64,000 bases of DNA from Paenibacillus chibensis (GCF_004001045.1 NZ_BIMK01000005.1:186001-250000), one strand, 5' to 3'; shown: positions 17,852-27,585, counted from the stretch's first letter. Numbers and translations are program-made. Notes: a model not told the origin generated them from the letters alone.

Positions 17852-20800
17852 ATGCAGCGCACCAAAAAGACTTATGTATGGATCATGCTTGTCGCGATGA
17901 TCGTTTCATTGTTTCCGGTCGGACTGACGAAGCAGGTTTCTGCCGCCAATGAGGATCTGAAGGCAAATTATTTTATTCCGGACGATCTATTGCTTAGAAA
18001 AACAGCAACACTGACCACCGACGGAGTCGGCGGAGAGCAAATCGACAGAACCAATGTCTATGTCTCCAATTCGGGTACACTCTCCGACATTACCGGCGTG
18101 TTCTCCAATGTTGCGGAGAATACCCTGAAGGTGAAGGTTGAACAGCTTAGCTCGAAAGCGAACGCCAACGGTAATGGCGTCACCTGGGAAACGGATTCGA
18201 CGCATTTTAAAAACGGAGTCATTACGGTGGATCCAACCTCCACAACCGTGCAGAAGTTTAAAGTGACGAATCTTCCGTTATTTTCCGGATTCAATAAAAT
18301 TACGCTGTACGGATCGCTTAACGGGGTTTCGCGGTCAGATGTATTTTATGTACTGTACGATCAAGTTCCCTACATCACGGATTTCAAGATGACAGGTTCC
18401 AGCTTCGGCGATATTTCCCTGAATGAGGGAGTCGAAGCGATTTCCGATAAGGAGTCCATCTCCATCCAGGGGCAAACGAACAACGCGACGGACGTCACGG
18501 TTTCCGTGAATAACGGCACGCCGCAGACCACGACACTGTTGCAGAACGGCAAGTTCTTCTCATCTGCGCTTAAATTGCAAAAGGGCATCAACGTGGTGAC
18601 CGTCAACATTAAGAACGGTTCTGACGTGATGTCTGTAAACCGGACGATCTACTATTTCACGAAGACGGAGCCGTTTGTCAGCATCAATATGGATTACGCT
18701 GGCAAAACCTACGGGCTGTTGAACAATACGCCGATTGTTACGGATACCGGAACGACGAACTATTCCGAGAAATTGACCGCCGTCGTTATTGTTCCTGATA
18801 AAGATGGCAAGTCGTTCAAGGACGCTGGCAGCATACTGATTGACGGCGTAGCCATCGACATGACGACTGCCGATATCAAGGAAACCAACATTACGACGAA
18901 TAGCGGCACGGATCCGCTGTACCATCTAGTCACAATTACCTTTGACGGCCCGGCCATTGATCCGGCGAAAGCTGCAACGAATGATTCCCAAAGCTTTTCG
19001 CTCGCCGTGGTTTATGGAACCAACTACAAAGCCAGCAAGACGCTAGCTTTCCGGTATGCGGGCAATACGACTGGGATTCAGGATATTAAGTATTTAAAAG
19101 GATATAGCGACAAAAACAATGACCTGTCCTCGATCAGCCAGCTGCCGCTGTCTGAGGTGGACACTCGTACATTTTATATTCTCGTAAAAGCAGACCAGGT
19201 ACTGACAAGCCAGGTGCTTAAAGCTGAATATACGCCTAGCGGTACCAGCCTTACCCTGACTTATGTGGCACCGGGCAGTAACAGTAACGAGAAAATCTAC
19301 AAAATAACCGATATTGTCAGTGGACGCCAGAACGTGAGATTCCATTTTGATGATTCAACGGCATATTTTAATGCGGTGATTTCTTATCCTTTGAAAAATA
19401 ATATTTACGTTGAAAATGTGCGGAACGGACAAACCTTCGAGATTGATTCCAGAGAATTGAATCCGACCATTTCAATCAAAGGCGAGTATCGCGATTTCGA
19501 TAACCTGGAGAAAGCCGAATTATTCGTTAACGGTTTGAACAGCAGCACCACGCCTGGCTTCGCAATTACGTCGACGAAGAAGACCTTCGATATCAACTTG
19601 ACGGTCAGCACGGACGGTCCATTGTATTTCGGCGAGAACAAAATTAAGTTCGTCGGATATTCCAAAGACGGCCGTGGTAATACGACGACGATTACCAATG
19701 AGCTGCGCATTTATATTTCCGATAAAAATATTGCAAGCATCACAGTATTCCAGCCGTCTCTTGCGGACGAAGTGAAACGGGTTCCGATGGGTCAGCTGGA
19801 ATTGAAAGATTTGACGGGCAATCAGCTGTTGGAGCAGATTACGGCAAAATATCCGGACATATTCGAATATAAGGATGAAAGATACGAGACGACCCAATTG
19901 AAATACGATCTGGTCGTTCAAGGCAGCGGGGCCAAATACATTACCTTGAATCAGGGTACACAAGCGTTGTTCTCTTCGGCTGATGAACCGAAGATCAAGC
20001 TTGACCAAGTCGGGCAGGCAACGACCGATTATATTCAAGGGGAAACCAAAGCATTTAATGGAACGCCATTGCAGTATGAGATCGCGGTATTCGACGGCAA
20101 GTTCGTCCTGCGAATTAAGGATGTCCCATTCACGACGACCGGCAGCCAGGTGTTTAACCTTGAACTGGTCAACAGCGTGGGCGCCCGCGCCAGCCAACGG
20201 ATCGAGATCACCCGCGTGGCGGAAGCATTCCGCATGCTGTCTCCGAAGGCAACGGTGGGCGACCGTATTGTCGTGAACAAGAACTTCGTCCGGTTCGACA
20301 TTGAAGCCGAAGGCGCTGACAAGGTTGTCATCGACAAGCAGGAAGCGCAAAGACGGCCGGATCTGAACAACCGTTTCTACTTGGATTATGTCGGTCTGAA
20401 GCCCGATAAAGCGAATAAAATCAAAATCCAGGTCGTACGCGGTAAAGATTCCATCACCCAAACGATTGAAGTGTATTACACCAGCACGGTCGGCGTGAAC
20501 GCCCAGTTCATGACGGAAAAGCCTGCTGCCAAGTACAGCGTATTCAACAAGGGGGTAGAGCTGAGCTTCCCTAAAGCCACGGTGCTGAAAACAGCCAAAG
20601 TCGGCGTAGGCGAAGTAACGAAGTACTACCCGGATAACAAGCTGTTATTCGGCATTGCCGACCCGAAAGACGGCGTTGTGGAACGGATCAATGACTACGG
20701 CAATCAGATCAGCAACGATAAGGATGACCGTACGCCAAAAGGCGAAACGAAGATTCCGCTGTCCACGGATTTGACGGAGCCGTTCACATCCCTGATCGAC

Positions 20801-21805
20801 CAATATAACTTTACGCGCGTATCCGATATTTACTGGGTGAGCGGGGGACTGGGAGAACACGGATCAACCACATCTCCCGACTATATGGCCCCAACCAACG
20901 GTCTTGCTCCTCAGAGCTACGAGTACGGGAACATGAACTACAACTTCAAAGAATCCGCTGAACTGCAGCCGGACCGCAAATTGGTTCCTTCGCAGCGCGG
21001 TACGCTGAAGCTGGGCTTTAACAAAACCGTCGTGGATGCAGCCGGAACGACCGTTACAGTATTCCGTTTCACTGACAAGGCGAAATGGGAAAATGTCGGC
21101 GGCGTGGTGGATACGAAGAACAACACCATCAGTGTTCCGTTCGATGATTTCGGTTATTATGTCGTCATGAAGCAAAGCCGCGGCTATGATGACATTACGA
21201 AGCATCCTTGGGCACGTAACATCTTGAATGCCCTGTATTCCAAAGGTATCATGGTCAATGTGCAGCCGAACGCGTTTGGCGCCGATGACCTGACAACCCG
21301 CGGAGAGTTCGCAACATTGCTCGTTAAGGGACTCAACCTGCCGCTGAACTATGATAAGAACGTGCAGACGTATTTCGACGTCGTACCGGATGCGAAGACC
21401 GATACATGGGACTTCGAGCATATCGAGACCGCATCGCGCGCAGGGATCATTACCGGGATGTCCGAAGGCAATTTCGGCGTGCTGGAGCCGATCACGAGAG
21501 AAGAGGCTGCCTTGATGGTATCCCGTGCGCTGAAGCTCAAGTTGGCGACGAATGACGACAAGCTGAAGAGCTCGCTGGATAACCAGTTCCTGGATTCGGG
21601 AACGATCAGCTACTACGCCCGTCCTGCGGTTGATGCTGTCGTCAAAGCCAAAGTAATGGCCGGTCAGGCGATTACGCTCGCTGGAGCGAAGAAGCCATCG
21701 TATAACTTCAATCCGAAGAGCAGCATGACACGTGCGGAAGCAGGCAAGATCGCTGTGGAGCTCTTCAAGAAGAACTCGCAGATCTTCCCTAAAAACTTAA
21801 GCTAA
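17852..21805 (+). CDS. Secreted surface protein with C-terminal SLH domains
   Basis: Encodes 1317 residues. A signal peptide (about 1-31, cleavage near VSA-AN) leads into roughly 1070 residues of beta-rich, Ig-like sequence without an enzyme motif that I recognise. Three SLH domains occupy about 1112-1310, with the core motifs as TTRGEFA, ITREEAA and MTRAEAG; these should bind pyruvylated wall polymer made with csaB. It lies between tagO and the main S-layer gene. Start ATG 17852 has AAGGAGAG upstream. It may be a cell-surface structural or hydrolase-companion protein; the role is unknown. Confidence 0.85.
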   Translation: MQRTKKTYVWIMLVAMIVSLFPVGLTKQVSAANEDLKANYFIPDDLLLRKTATLTTDGVGGEQIDRTNVYVSNSGTLSDITGVFSNVAENTLKVKVEQLSSKANANGNGVTWETDSTHFKNGVITVDPTSTTVQKFKVTNLPLFSGFNKITLYGSLNGVSRSDVFYVLYDQVPYITDFKMTGSSFGDISLNEGVEAISDKESISIQGQTNNATDVTVSVNNGTPQTTTLLQNGKFFSSALKLQKGINVVTVNIKNGSDVMSVNRTIYYFTKTEPFVSINMDYAGKTYGLLNNTPIVTDTGTTNYSEKLTAVVIVPDKDGKSFKDAGSILIDGVAIDMTTADIKETNITTNSGTDPLYHLVTITFDGPAIDPAKAATNDSQSFSLAVVYGTNYKASKTLAFRYAGNTTGIQDIKYLKGYSDKNNDLSSISQLPLSEVDTRTFYILVKADQVLTSQVLKAEYTPSGTSLTLTYVAPGSNSNEKIYKITDIVSGRQNVRFHFDDSTAYFNAVISYPLKNNIYVENVRNGQTFEIDSRELNPTISIKGEYRDFDNLEKAELFVNGLNSSTTPGFAITSTKKTFDINLTVSTDGPLYFGENKIKFVGYSKDGRGNTTTITNELRIYISDKNIASITVFQPSLADEVKRVPMGQLELKDLTGNQLLEQITAKYPDIFEYKDERYETTQLKYDLVVQGSGAKYITLNQGTQALFSSADEPKIKLDQVGQATTDYIQGETKAFNGTPLQYEIAVFDGKFVLRIKDVPFTTTGSQVFNLELVNSVGARASQRIEITRVAEAFRMLSPKATVGDRIVVNKNFVRFDIEAEGADKVVIDKQEAQRRPDLNNRFYLDYVGLKPDKANKIKIQVVRGKDSITQTIEVYYTSTVGVNAQFMTEKPAAKYSVFNKGVELSFPKATVLKTAKVGVGEVTKYYPDNKLLFGIADPKDGVVERINDYGNQISNDKDDRTPKGETKIPLSTDLTEPFTSLIDQYNFTRVSDIYWVSGGLGEHGSTTSPDYMAPTNGLAPQSYEYGNMNYNFKESAELQPDRKLVPSQRGTLKLGFNKTVVDAAGTTVTVFRFTDKAKWENVGGVVDTKNNTISVPFDDFGYYVVMKQSRGYDDITKHPWARNILNALYSKGIMVNVQPNAFGADDLTTRGEFATLLVKGLNLPLNYDKNVQTYFDVVPDAKTDTWDFEHIETASRAGIITGMSEGNFGVLEPITREEAALMVSRALKLKLATNDDKLKSSLDNQFLDSGTISYYARPAVDAVVKAKVMAGQAITLAGAKKPSYNFNPKSSMTRAEAGKIAVELFKKNSQIFPKNLS

Positions 21806-21818
21806 TCATGGTATAGAG

Positions 21819-21855
21819 AACTCCTCCTACGGGCAAGAACGGGGAGGAGTTTTCT
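21819..21855 (+). terminator. Intrinsic terminator after the 1317-residue SLH gene
   Basis: AACTCCTCC (21819-21827) pairs with GGAGGAGTT (21843-21851) and runs into TTTTC. Confidence 0.75.
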
Positions 21856-21873
21856 ATTTCCAGTTACCTCTCT

Positions 21874-21902
21874 TTGTAATTTGTCAGAGTTTAGGATACA
21901 AT
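21874..21902 (+). promoter_or_regulatory. SigA promoter of the gene at 21946
   Basis: TTGTAA (21874-21879), 17 nt, TACAAT (21897-21902). Confidence 0.6.
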
Positions 21903-21945
21903 GTCGTAGAACGACAATTTATATTTAAAGGGTGAAGGCTATCTT

Positions 21946-22287
21946 ATGAAACCGATCTATTCCAAGGCTCAGCTTGAATATATGAGAGCAAAGACCAAGT
22001 TTGAGAATAAGGCCAGCACATTGGAGCAAAAGATTGAGCTGACTCGCAAGACCAGAGAGATTACTCAAGAAGTTATGGAAGGCCTTGTACTGGAGACAGG
22101 CTTTCATGATGCCTATAACGAACTGATGCAAGCCGAGAACGAACTTATCGCTTGGTCTCATACAACCATCAAGCACGAGAAAACCTACCGTGAAAACAAA
22201 CAGCCGATTGAGCAGATGTATCAGAACATTAATACCAGCCCGGAAATGCGCGCGCAGATCATCGAGCTGGCCATGAAAATTCGTTAA
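21946..22287 (+). CDS. Hypothetical small helical protein
   Basis: Encodes 113 residues, almost entirely charged alpha-helix with Glu/Lys/Gln-rich heptads and no membrane segment or signal peptide, so probably a cytoplasmic helical bundle. No family was recognised with confidence; length and helical pattern faintly recall YlbF/YmcA proteins, but I see no conserved motif to support that. It is a single-gene unit with its own promoter (21874-21902), AAAGGGTGAAGG ribosome site and a strong terminator, placed between two surface-protein genes. Confidence 0.7.
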   Translation: MKPIYSKAQLEYMRAKTKFENKASTLEQKIELTRKTREITQEVMEGLVLETGFHDAYNELMQAENELIAWSHTTIKHEKTYRENKQPIEQMYQNINTSPEMRAQIIELAMKIR

Positions 22288-22316
22288 GATATTGTAACCA
22301 TTACATGTAATTTATT

Positions 22317-22348
22317 TAAAAAAGAACGCCATTCGGCGTTCTTTTTTT
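22317..22348 (+). terminator. Intrinsic terminator after the gene at 21946
   Basis: GAACGCC (22323-22329), loop ATTC, GGCGTTC (22334-22340), flanked by A and T runs. Confidence 0.9.
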
Positions 22349-22473
22349 TGTGGAGCTGTTTATCTGGGAATCGCTGCGGGTATTTGATTACCAGATATTT
22401 CTTGTACAAACTGCCTGGTTTCGCTATAATTTTAATGGCAGGTAACAATTTTGAAATTTTTTTATAAATGGTG

Positions 22474-22497
22474 CAACTTTTTAGAAACTCGCGCGTC
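22474..22497 (+). promoter_or_regulatory. ECF-sigma-type promoter of the S-layer gene
   Basis: CAAC (22474-22477) followed by T-rich sequence, exactly 16 nt, then CGTC (22494-22497) and TAAG. This is the GnAAC-N16-CGTC layout used by ECF sigma factors such as SigM/SigV. No ECF sigma gene is in the window. It would give a leader of about 300 nt. Confidence 0.6.
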
Positions 22498-22577
22498 TAA
22501 GATGTAGAGTCAATTACGGTGGGCGAATCCAAGAATGACCTGTAGAAGAAATATGTCTATATTTTAGAAAAATGTTC

Positions 22578-22606
22578 TTTACGGCATCTTGACCCCATTG
22601 TATAAT
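22578..22606 (+). promoter_or_regulatory. SigA promoter of the S-layer gene
   Basis: TTTACG (22578-22583), 17 nt, TATAAT (22601-22606). Transcription would start near 22613, giving a leader of about 190 nt. Confidence 0.6.
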
Positions 22607-22612
22607 ACTTAG

Positions 22613-22681
22613 GTAGGATTAGGAATCTACTCTTTTTTTGTCGTATTCCAAGTTTACCAGTTTCTGTGATTTCGTCACAGA
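22613..22681 (+). promoter_or_regulatory. Two hairpins in the S-layer mRNA leader
   Basis: GTAGGATT/AATCTAC (22613-22620, 22624-22630, one bulge) followed by T residues sits right at the predicted SigA start. TCTGTGA/TCACAGA (22663-22669, 22675-22681) is a perfect 7-bp stem. Such 5' stems often prolong mRNA life; that role is inference. Confidence 0.45.
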
Positions 22682-22805
22682 CATCATTTATATGAAACTT
22701 TGCTCCAACTCGGGAAAGGGGGTGCACGACGATATGAGTAACAAGAGCTACCCAATTAAAGAAAACTCTAATGTGATGAAAGTTCAAGGAGGAGAACAAA
22801 AGGTT

Positions 22806-25800
22806 ATGAAGAAAATTTTAACAGTCGCTTTGTCTACAGCTATGGCATTCTCCATGTTTGCATCTGTAGCATTCGGTGATTCCGCAACGGCAGTAACACC
22901 ACAAGAGAAATTCGACGCTCTGGCAGCTAAAGGTATTTTCAACGGCTACCCAGACAAACAAGCACATCTTGAGAAAGACATGACTCGCGCTGAGTTCGCG
23001 AAAGTCATCACTAAACTTCTTGGACTGAAAGAAGTAACTGGCACGCTGTCTTACAAAGACAAAGGCTACGACGCTAAAAACTGGGCTGTTCCTTACATCG
23101 AAGCAGCAACTGCTGCTGGTATCATGGAAGGTCAAGACACAGTTAAGAAAATCTTCAACTACAACGGTAAAGTAACTGTTCAAGAAATGGCTGCTGTACT
23201 GGTTCGTGCGTTGAAACTTGAAGTTCCAGCTAACCCTAGCAACAGCGCTTCCGACTGGGCTAAAGGTTATGTGCAAGCAGTAATCGACAAAGGTCTGATC
23301 TCTAAAGATCTGAACTTCCAAGCGAACGCTTCCCGCTCGCAACTGGTTGAAGCTGCTTACGCAATCGACCAACTTCAGAACGTTTCCGTAAAATCTTACG
23401 AAGTTTCTGACGCTGGTAAAACTGTAACTTTCACCCTGAACACTGGTGAAGTTGTAAAAGTGACTTTGGATAAAGCTCTCGAAGCTAACAAAGAAACTGA
23501 AGTTAAATACACAGCTAAAGACGGCGTAGAGCGCGTTGCTAAAGTAACTTATGTAGTAACTGCTGCTACTAAAGTTGAAAGTGCTAAAGCTTCCAACTTG
23601 AAAGAAATTCTGGTGACTTTTGACGGCGACGTGAAAAAAGAAGACGCTGAAAAAATCACTAACTACAAACTTGATGACGTTACTTTGAACGCTGTATCTT
23701 CTGCTACACTTCAAGCTGACGGCAAATCCGTTCTGATTAGCCTGAACAACGATGGTCCTACATTGACTAACCAAAGAACTTACAAACTGACTGTAAGTGG
23801 CATCAGCGGATTGACTAGCAACTCTGTTAGCTTCTCTGCTTTGGATGTAACTGTACCGGAAGTTTCTAATGTTGATGTTCTTGGTAACAAAATCATCAAC
23901 GTTACTTTCAGCGAGCCAGTTAAAGTGGCAAGTGCACAAACTCGCGTTAACTACAAAGTTGACGGATATGTAGCAAACGGCGAAATCACTTTGTCTGATG
24001 ACGGACGTACGGCTACTATTAAAATGTACACACGTCTGAAAGCTGGAGCACACAAGATTTCTATCTCCGGAGTTCAAGATTATGCTAACATGACAATCAT
24101 TAACTACCTGGATAAAGAAATCACTGTTAAAGAAGATACAACTGCACCAGCATCTTTCACTGTAGAAAGTGCTACTCTGGATGCAGCTACTATCAAATTT
24201 GATGAAGCTGTTGATCCTGATTCTGTTAAAGCAGCTAACTTCTACTGGTCTGACAACGCTGGAACAACTAAAGTTGTTGCAAGCAGCGTAGGCAATACAG
24301 ACACAACTTTCACTACTTACAAAGTGAAATTTGACTCCAGCTCCAACAAATTGCCAGCACGCGAAACTACTTTGTATGCTGAAAAAGTAAGTGACCTTTA
24401 CGGTAACACTGCTTCCAAATTGAGTGCTGTGGTTAACGCTACTGTAGACGTAACTCGTCCTGAGATTGTCTCTGTAGACGCAACTACTGATCAATATGGC
24501 AAATACACTGCTGATTCTGCACAAAAGCTGGATGTTAAATTCAACAAAGCAATCGACAAAGATCAATTCTCTGCTGCTAACAGCTCTAACCTGACAGTTA
24601 AAAACTCTGATGGAAAAGTTGTTGCAGTTGCAAACGGAGCAGTTAAAAAGGCTAATGCTACTAACACACTGACTGTAACGTTGTCTAACAAGCTTACTGA
24701 AGGCGACACTTACACTGTTGAAGTGAAAAACGTTGTGGATAACACTGCATTGAACAACAAAATGATTCCACAAACATTCACAATTACTGTACCACAAGTA
24801 ACAGCTCCAACGGTTAAAAACGTTGCTGTTTCTTACAATGCAGTAGAAGGAACAAAAATCCAAGTTGTATACGACAAAGCGATGTCTCTTGATGGTGAGT
24901 ACTCCATCCTGAAAGCTGATCGTTATATGATTAAAGTAGCATCCTCTTGGCAAATGCTCCCAGCTGGGACTACTATTCAACCTTCTTATGACAGCAAAGC
25001 TGCAATTATCAACATTCCAGCAGATGCAACTTATGACGGCGTTCATCCTTTGAACTCGGCAGCACTGGTTCAAGGATTCAAAGTTACTCTGGTTGCTGAC
25101 CAAACTGGTAATAAATTGGCTGGTCTGACTAAAGAAGTAGTTGTTGGTAATACTGAATGGGGTAACTCAGCAGCTAAAATGGGTACTGGTGCTGGTGATG
25201 TAATTGCTACTGACAGCACACATGTTAAAGTTGTATACGATCGCCCACTTCAAGTTGTATACGCTTCTGACTTCTTGGTGAACGGAAATGAAGCTACTTC
25301 CGCTTCGTACCAAACGCTTTCCAATGGTAAAGGCGAAGTAACTCTGACTCTTGGTACACCTTTGACTTCGAACGTAACTGCTAAAGTATCTACTAAAGCA
25401 CAAACTGAGGTTCGTTCCCTTGATCTCTTGGGTAACAAAATTGATACTCAATCTAATGTGACTGTTCAAGACGGAATTGCTCCTTCCCTGGTAGCAACAA
25501 ACCCTATTACAGTTACTGGTCCTAACAAAATCGTAGCTACTTTCGACGAGAAGCTTAAGACGTCTCTTGATGATAAAGCTATCGCTGCTAACTTTGTAAT
25601 CAAATACGGTTTGAATCAAGATGATGTCTTGACTCCTGAAGAAGATTACTCTGCAAAAGTAGTTAATAATACTGTAGAATTTACAATTAAAAAGGCATTG
25701 CCAAACGTTCAAAAGATTACAATTGCCACAAATGATAATGCAGTATACATCTTTGATGACAATGCGGTAACTTTGAGTGGTGGTTATGCAAATGCAAACA

Positions 25801-26351
25801 AAATCAAATTTGATGCAACAAATGTAACAAACCTTTCTGCTTTGAATGTAGCATCTGTAACTGATGCAACTGTAACATCTTCTGTGTACACGGTTGATAG
25901 TGCTGCTGGTACTATCAAGAATGTTCCTTTCAGTGCTAAAGCTAAAGATTTGAAAGATAATCTTAATGCATCTGGTACTGTAGTAGTTAAAAAAGGAGCT
26001 GCTGTTGCTGCCGATACTGATACAGTTGATAGCACATTTACTGTAGTAGTTACTGCACTCGATGGATCAACTACTAAAACTTATACTGTTGCTGTAAATC
26101 CTGCTAGCACTAAAACCGACTTGACTTCTAAAACTTACACGGTTACTGCAGGCAAAAACATCATCGTTACAGGTTCGCCTGCTCTTGCAGACTTCAAAGC
26201 AAACATTGAAGTAGCTGTAGGTGCAACCTATGTAGTTGTTGAATCTGACGGTACTACGCTTGTAACTGGTAACGTTCAAGCTGGTGACAAGGTTATCGTA
26301 ACTCCTGAAGATACAACTGCACCAAAAGCAACTTATACTGTTGCTAACTAA
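22806..26351 (+). CDS. Probable main S-layer protein, N-terminal SLH domains
   Basis: Encodes 1181 residues. A signal peptide (about 1-24, ending ASVAFG) precedes three SLH domains (about 27-190), then many Ig-like repeats of the SbsA type (segments such as ILVTFDGDV, VTFSEPV, VKFNKAIDK) to the C-terminus. The first SLH core is MTRAEFAK; the second and third are altered to VTVQEMAA and ASRSQLVE. Strong use of U-ending and A-ending codons differs from its neighbours and resembles hag, as expected for a very highly expressed gene. ATG 22806 has AAGGAGGAGA (22786-22795); upstream in-frame codons have no signal peptide. Two promoters and a long structured leader precede it. Confidence 0.88.
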   Translation: MKKILTVALSTAMAFSMFASVAFGDSATAVTPQEKFDALAAKGIFNGYPDKQAHLEKDMTRAEFAKVITKLLGLKEVTGTLSYKDKGYDAKNWAVPYIEAATAAGIMEGQDTVKKIFNYNGKVTVQEMAAVLVRALKLEVPANPSNSASDWAKGYVQAVIDKGLISKDLNFQANASRSQLVEAAYAIDQLQNVSVKSYEVSDAGKTVTFTLNTGEVVKVTLDKALEANKETEVKYTAKDGVERVAKVTYVVTAATKVESAKASNLKEILVTFDGDVKKEDAEKITNYKLDDVTLNAVSSATLQADGKSVLISLNNDGPTLTNQRTYKLTVSGISGLTSNSVSFSALDVTVPEVSNVDVLGNKIINVTFSEPVKVASAQTRVNYKVDGYVANGEITLSDDGRTATIKMYTRLKAGAHKISISGVQDYANMTIINYLDKEITVKEDTTAPASFTVESATLDAATIKFDEAVDPDSVKAANFYWSDNAGTTKVVASSVGNTDTTFTTYKVKFDSSSNKLPARETTLYAEKVSDLYGNTASKLSAVVNATVDVTRPEIVSVDATTDQYGKYTADSAQKLDVKFNKAIDKDQFSAANSSNLTVKNSDGKVVAVANGAVKKANATNTLTVTLSNKLTEGDTYTVEVKNVVDNTALNNKMIPQTFTITVPQVTAPTVKNVAVSYNAVEGTKIQVVYDKAMSLDGEYSILKADRYMIKVASSWQMLPAGTTIQPSYDSKAAIINIPADATYDGVHPLNSAALVQGFKVTLVADQTGNKLAGLTKEVVVGNTEWGNSAAKMGTGAGDVIATDSTHVKVVYDRPLQVVYASDFLVNGNEATSASYQTLSNGKGEVTLTLGTPLTSNVTAKVSTKAQTEVRSLDLLGNKIDTQSNVTVQDGIAPSLVATNPITVTGPNKIVATFDEKLKTSLDDKAIAANFVIKYGLNQDDVLTPEEDYSAKVVNNTVEFTIKKALPNVQKITIATNDNAVYIFDDNAVTLSGGYANANKIKFDATNVTNLSALNVASVTDATVTSSVYTVDSAAGTIKNVPFSAKAKDLKDNLNASGTVVVKKGAAVAADTDTVDSTFTVVVTALDGSTTKTYTVAVNPASTKTDLTSKTYTVTAGKNIIVTGSPALADFKANIEVAVGATYVVVESDGTTLVTGNVQAGDKVIVTPEDTTAPKATYTVAN

Positions 26352-26364
26352 TCAATAATTTCTA

Positions 26365-26396
26365 AAGGAGGCCCTGTGAGATCACAGGGCCTCCTT
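26365..26396 (+). terminator. Long hairpin after the S-layer gene, probable terminator
   Basis: AAGGAGGCCCTGTG (26365-26378), loop AGAT, CACAGGGCCTCCTT (26383-26396): a perfect 14-bp stem. The T-rich tail is weak, so some read-through into the next gene is likely. Confidence 0.75.
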
Positions 26397-26418
26397 CTAT
26401 TTTAAAAGGAGGGTAAAT

Positions 26419-26967
26419 TTGAAAACTAAGCTTTTAATGTCAGGCATTTTGCTAACAGGCGGCATCGCCCTCGGCTCCATCTTCAACATCACAGCCCAAG
26501 GCGCAGGTGCCACTAACCAAGCCGGTACTGTTGACGATCCGGTCGTAACCAAAAGCTATGTAGATCAGCAAATCCAAAAGGCGCTCGGTGGTGGCGGAAG
26601 CACAACCCCAACGACGCCTACAACACCGACGACTCCAACCACACCGCCAGCGACAACGCAGCCTTCTGATGGTAAGGATACGACAACCGTGGAGAATACT
26701 GTAACGGTCGTCACGTTGAAACCGGGTGAGAAGCTGATCGCCAAAGCAGGTGCTGAGTTTATTATTCGCAGCGGCAAGGGTGTTATATACAGTTCCGATG
26801 CGAATGGCGTAGCCGACCTGACGGACGGCAAAGATATTGCCAATGGACAACCTGCCGGGAACAATCATCTGCTCTCTTTTCCAAGAGACGGGCGTGGCAT
26901 TATGGTTCAAGAAGGTAATACATATAGCTTGATTGTCATGGTGCGCGGCGGATACTCGATCCAATAA
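26419..26967 (+). CDS. Small secreted protein with Thr/Pro linker
   Basis: Encodes 182 residues. The N-terminus is a signal peptide (about 1-30). A short helix (VDQQIQKAL), a Gly run and a TTP repeat linker (about 62-80) lead to a compact C-terminal domain (about 90-182, with VVTLKPGEKLIAKAGAEFIIRSG and YSLIVMVRGGYSIQ). I do not recognise a family. The start is TTG 26419 behind AAAGGAGGG (26405-26413). It lies only 67 bases after the S-layer stop and may be expressed by read-through, suggesting a surface-layer accessory; that is inference. Confidence 0.75.
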   Translation: MKTKLLMSGILLTGGIALGSIFNITAQGAGATNQAGTVDDPVVTKSYVDQQIQKALGGGGSTTPTTPTTPTTPTTPPATTQPSDGKDTTTVENTVTVVTLKPGEKLIAKAGAEFIIRSGKGVIYSSDANGVADLTDGKDIANGQPAGNNHLLSFPRDGRGIMVQEGNTYSLIVMVRGGYSIQ

Positions 26968-27292
26968 GGATGGCAAAAAAATGATGGGAAAAATAGATAA
27001 AGTAGCGCAGGGAACGGAATCGTTCTGGAGAAGCGCAGCGGTCGCCTAACAGCTTTCCGCAGGAAAGCTCGCTTCGAAAGTAATTGCTTGTTTCTGAATT
27101 CCTACCTTTTAGGGAATTTGGAGGCAACAGCGATCGAAAGAACGATCCGTAACCGGAGCGGCCACTTTGCACGTAATTAAGAACTCGTATATCCTTATTT
27201 TTGCCATAAGTAACAATCATTTATACGTCTATGGCCCATGAAAATACAAATACTATCCTTGCAGTACCATTACCGCAGGAGGTGTGTGTATC
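26968..27292 (+). other. Intergenic region before the SASP gene
   Basis: Mostly occupied by the repeat at 26990-27190. The remaining 100 bases before the SASP gene should hold a SigG promoter, but I found no good GnATR-N17/18-CATnnTA match. Confidence 0.4.
26990..27190 (+). repeat. Hairpin-rich non-coding repeat element
   Basis: About 200 bases without a gene. Outer arms CGGAATCGTTCT (27015-27026) and AGAACGATCCG (27139-27149) are inverted copies with one bulge. Inside lie AGCTTTCC/GGAAAGCT (27051-27058, 27062-27069, loop GCA) and AATTCC/GGAATT (near 27098-27119). The right part recurs at 15498-15533 with 30 of 36 identities. This suggests a small dispersed element of the genome rather than a local regulator. 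Confidence 0.6.
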
Positions 27293-27562
27293 ATGGCCAG
27301 AAACAGCAATCGGAAAGTCGTTCCCGAATCCCGCAACATGCTCAATCAGATGAAATATGAAATTGCAGCCGAGTTCGGACTTGGCGCCGCCTATGGCGCA
27401 AGCCATGGCGGTGCGGATACCGAGTTTGCAGGAGAATTGGGCGAAATCGGCGGTTTTGCAGGCGGAGGTTACGGCGGTCACCTGACTTCCCGCGAGAACG
27501 GATCCGTGGGCGGAGAGATGACGAAACGTCTGATTCGCCAGGCGCAGCAAAGCTTGGTGTAA
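27293..27562 (+). CDS. Alpha/beta-type small acid-soluble spore protein
   Basis: Spore-core DNA-binding protein that protects DNA and is degraded at germination. The 89-residue product has the germination-protease site motif KYEIAAEFG and the conserved C-terminal block [16 protein letters not shown]. The middle is Gly-rich ([22 protein letters not shown]), slightly longer than in the classic SASPs. ATG 27293 has GCAGGAGGTG (27276-27285). It stands alone between surface-protein genes and metK. Confidence 0.93.
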   Translation: MARNSNRKVVPESRNMLNQMKYEIAAEFGLGAAYGASHGGADTEFAGELGEIGGFAGGGYGGHLTSRENGSVGGEMTKRLIRQAQQSLV

Positions 27563-27585
27563 GGGGAATCATCGATCTACTTTCA

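Noticed and set aside
22818..25103. Long open frame on the - strand (761 codons) across the S-layer gene
   Set aside because: It is the reverse of a strongly codon-biased real gene; the translation is Cys/Ser/Phe-rich with no domain, and there is no ribosome site.
27190..27292. SigG promoter of the SASP gene
   Set aside because: Expected from biology, but no GnATR-N17/18-CATnnTA match was found; it is not claimed.
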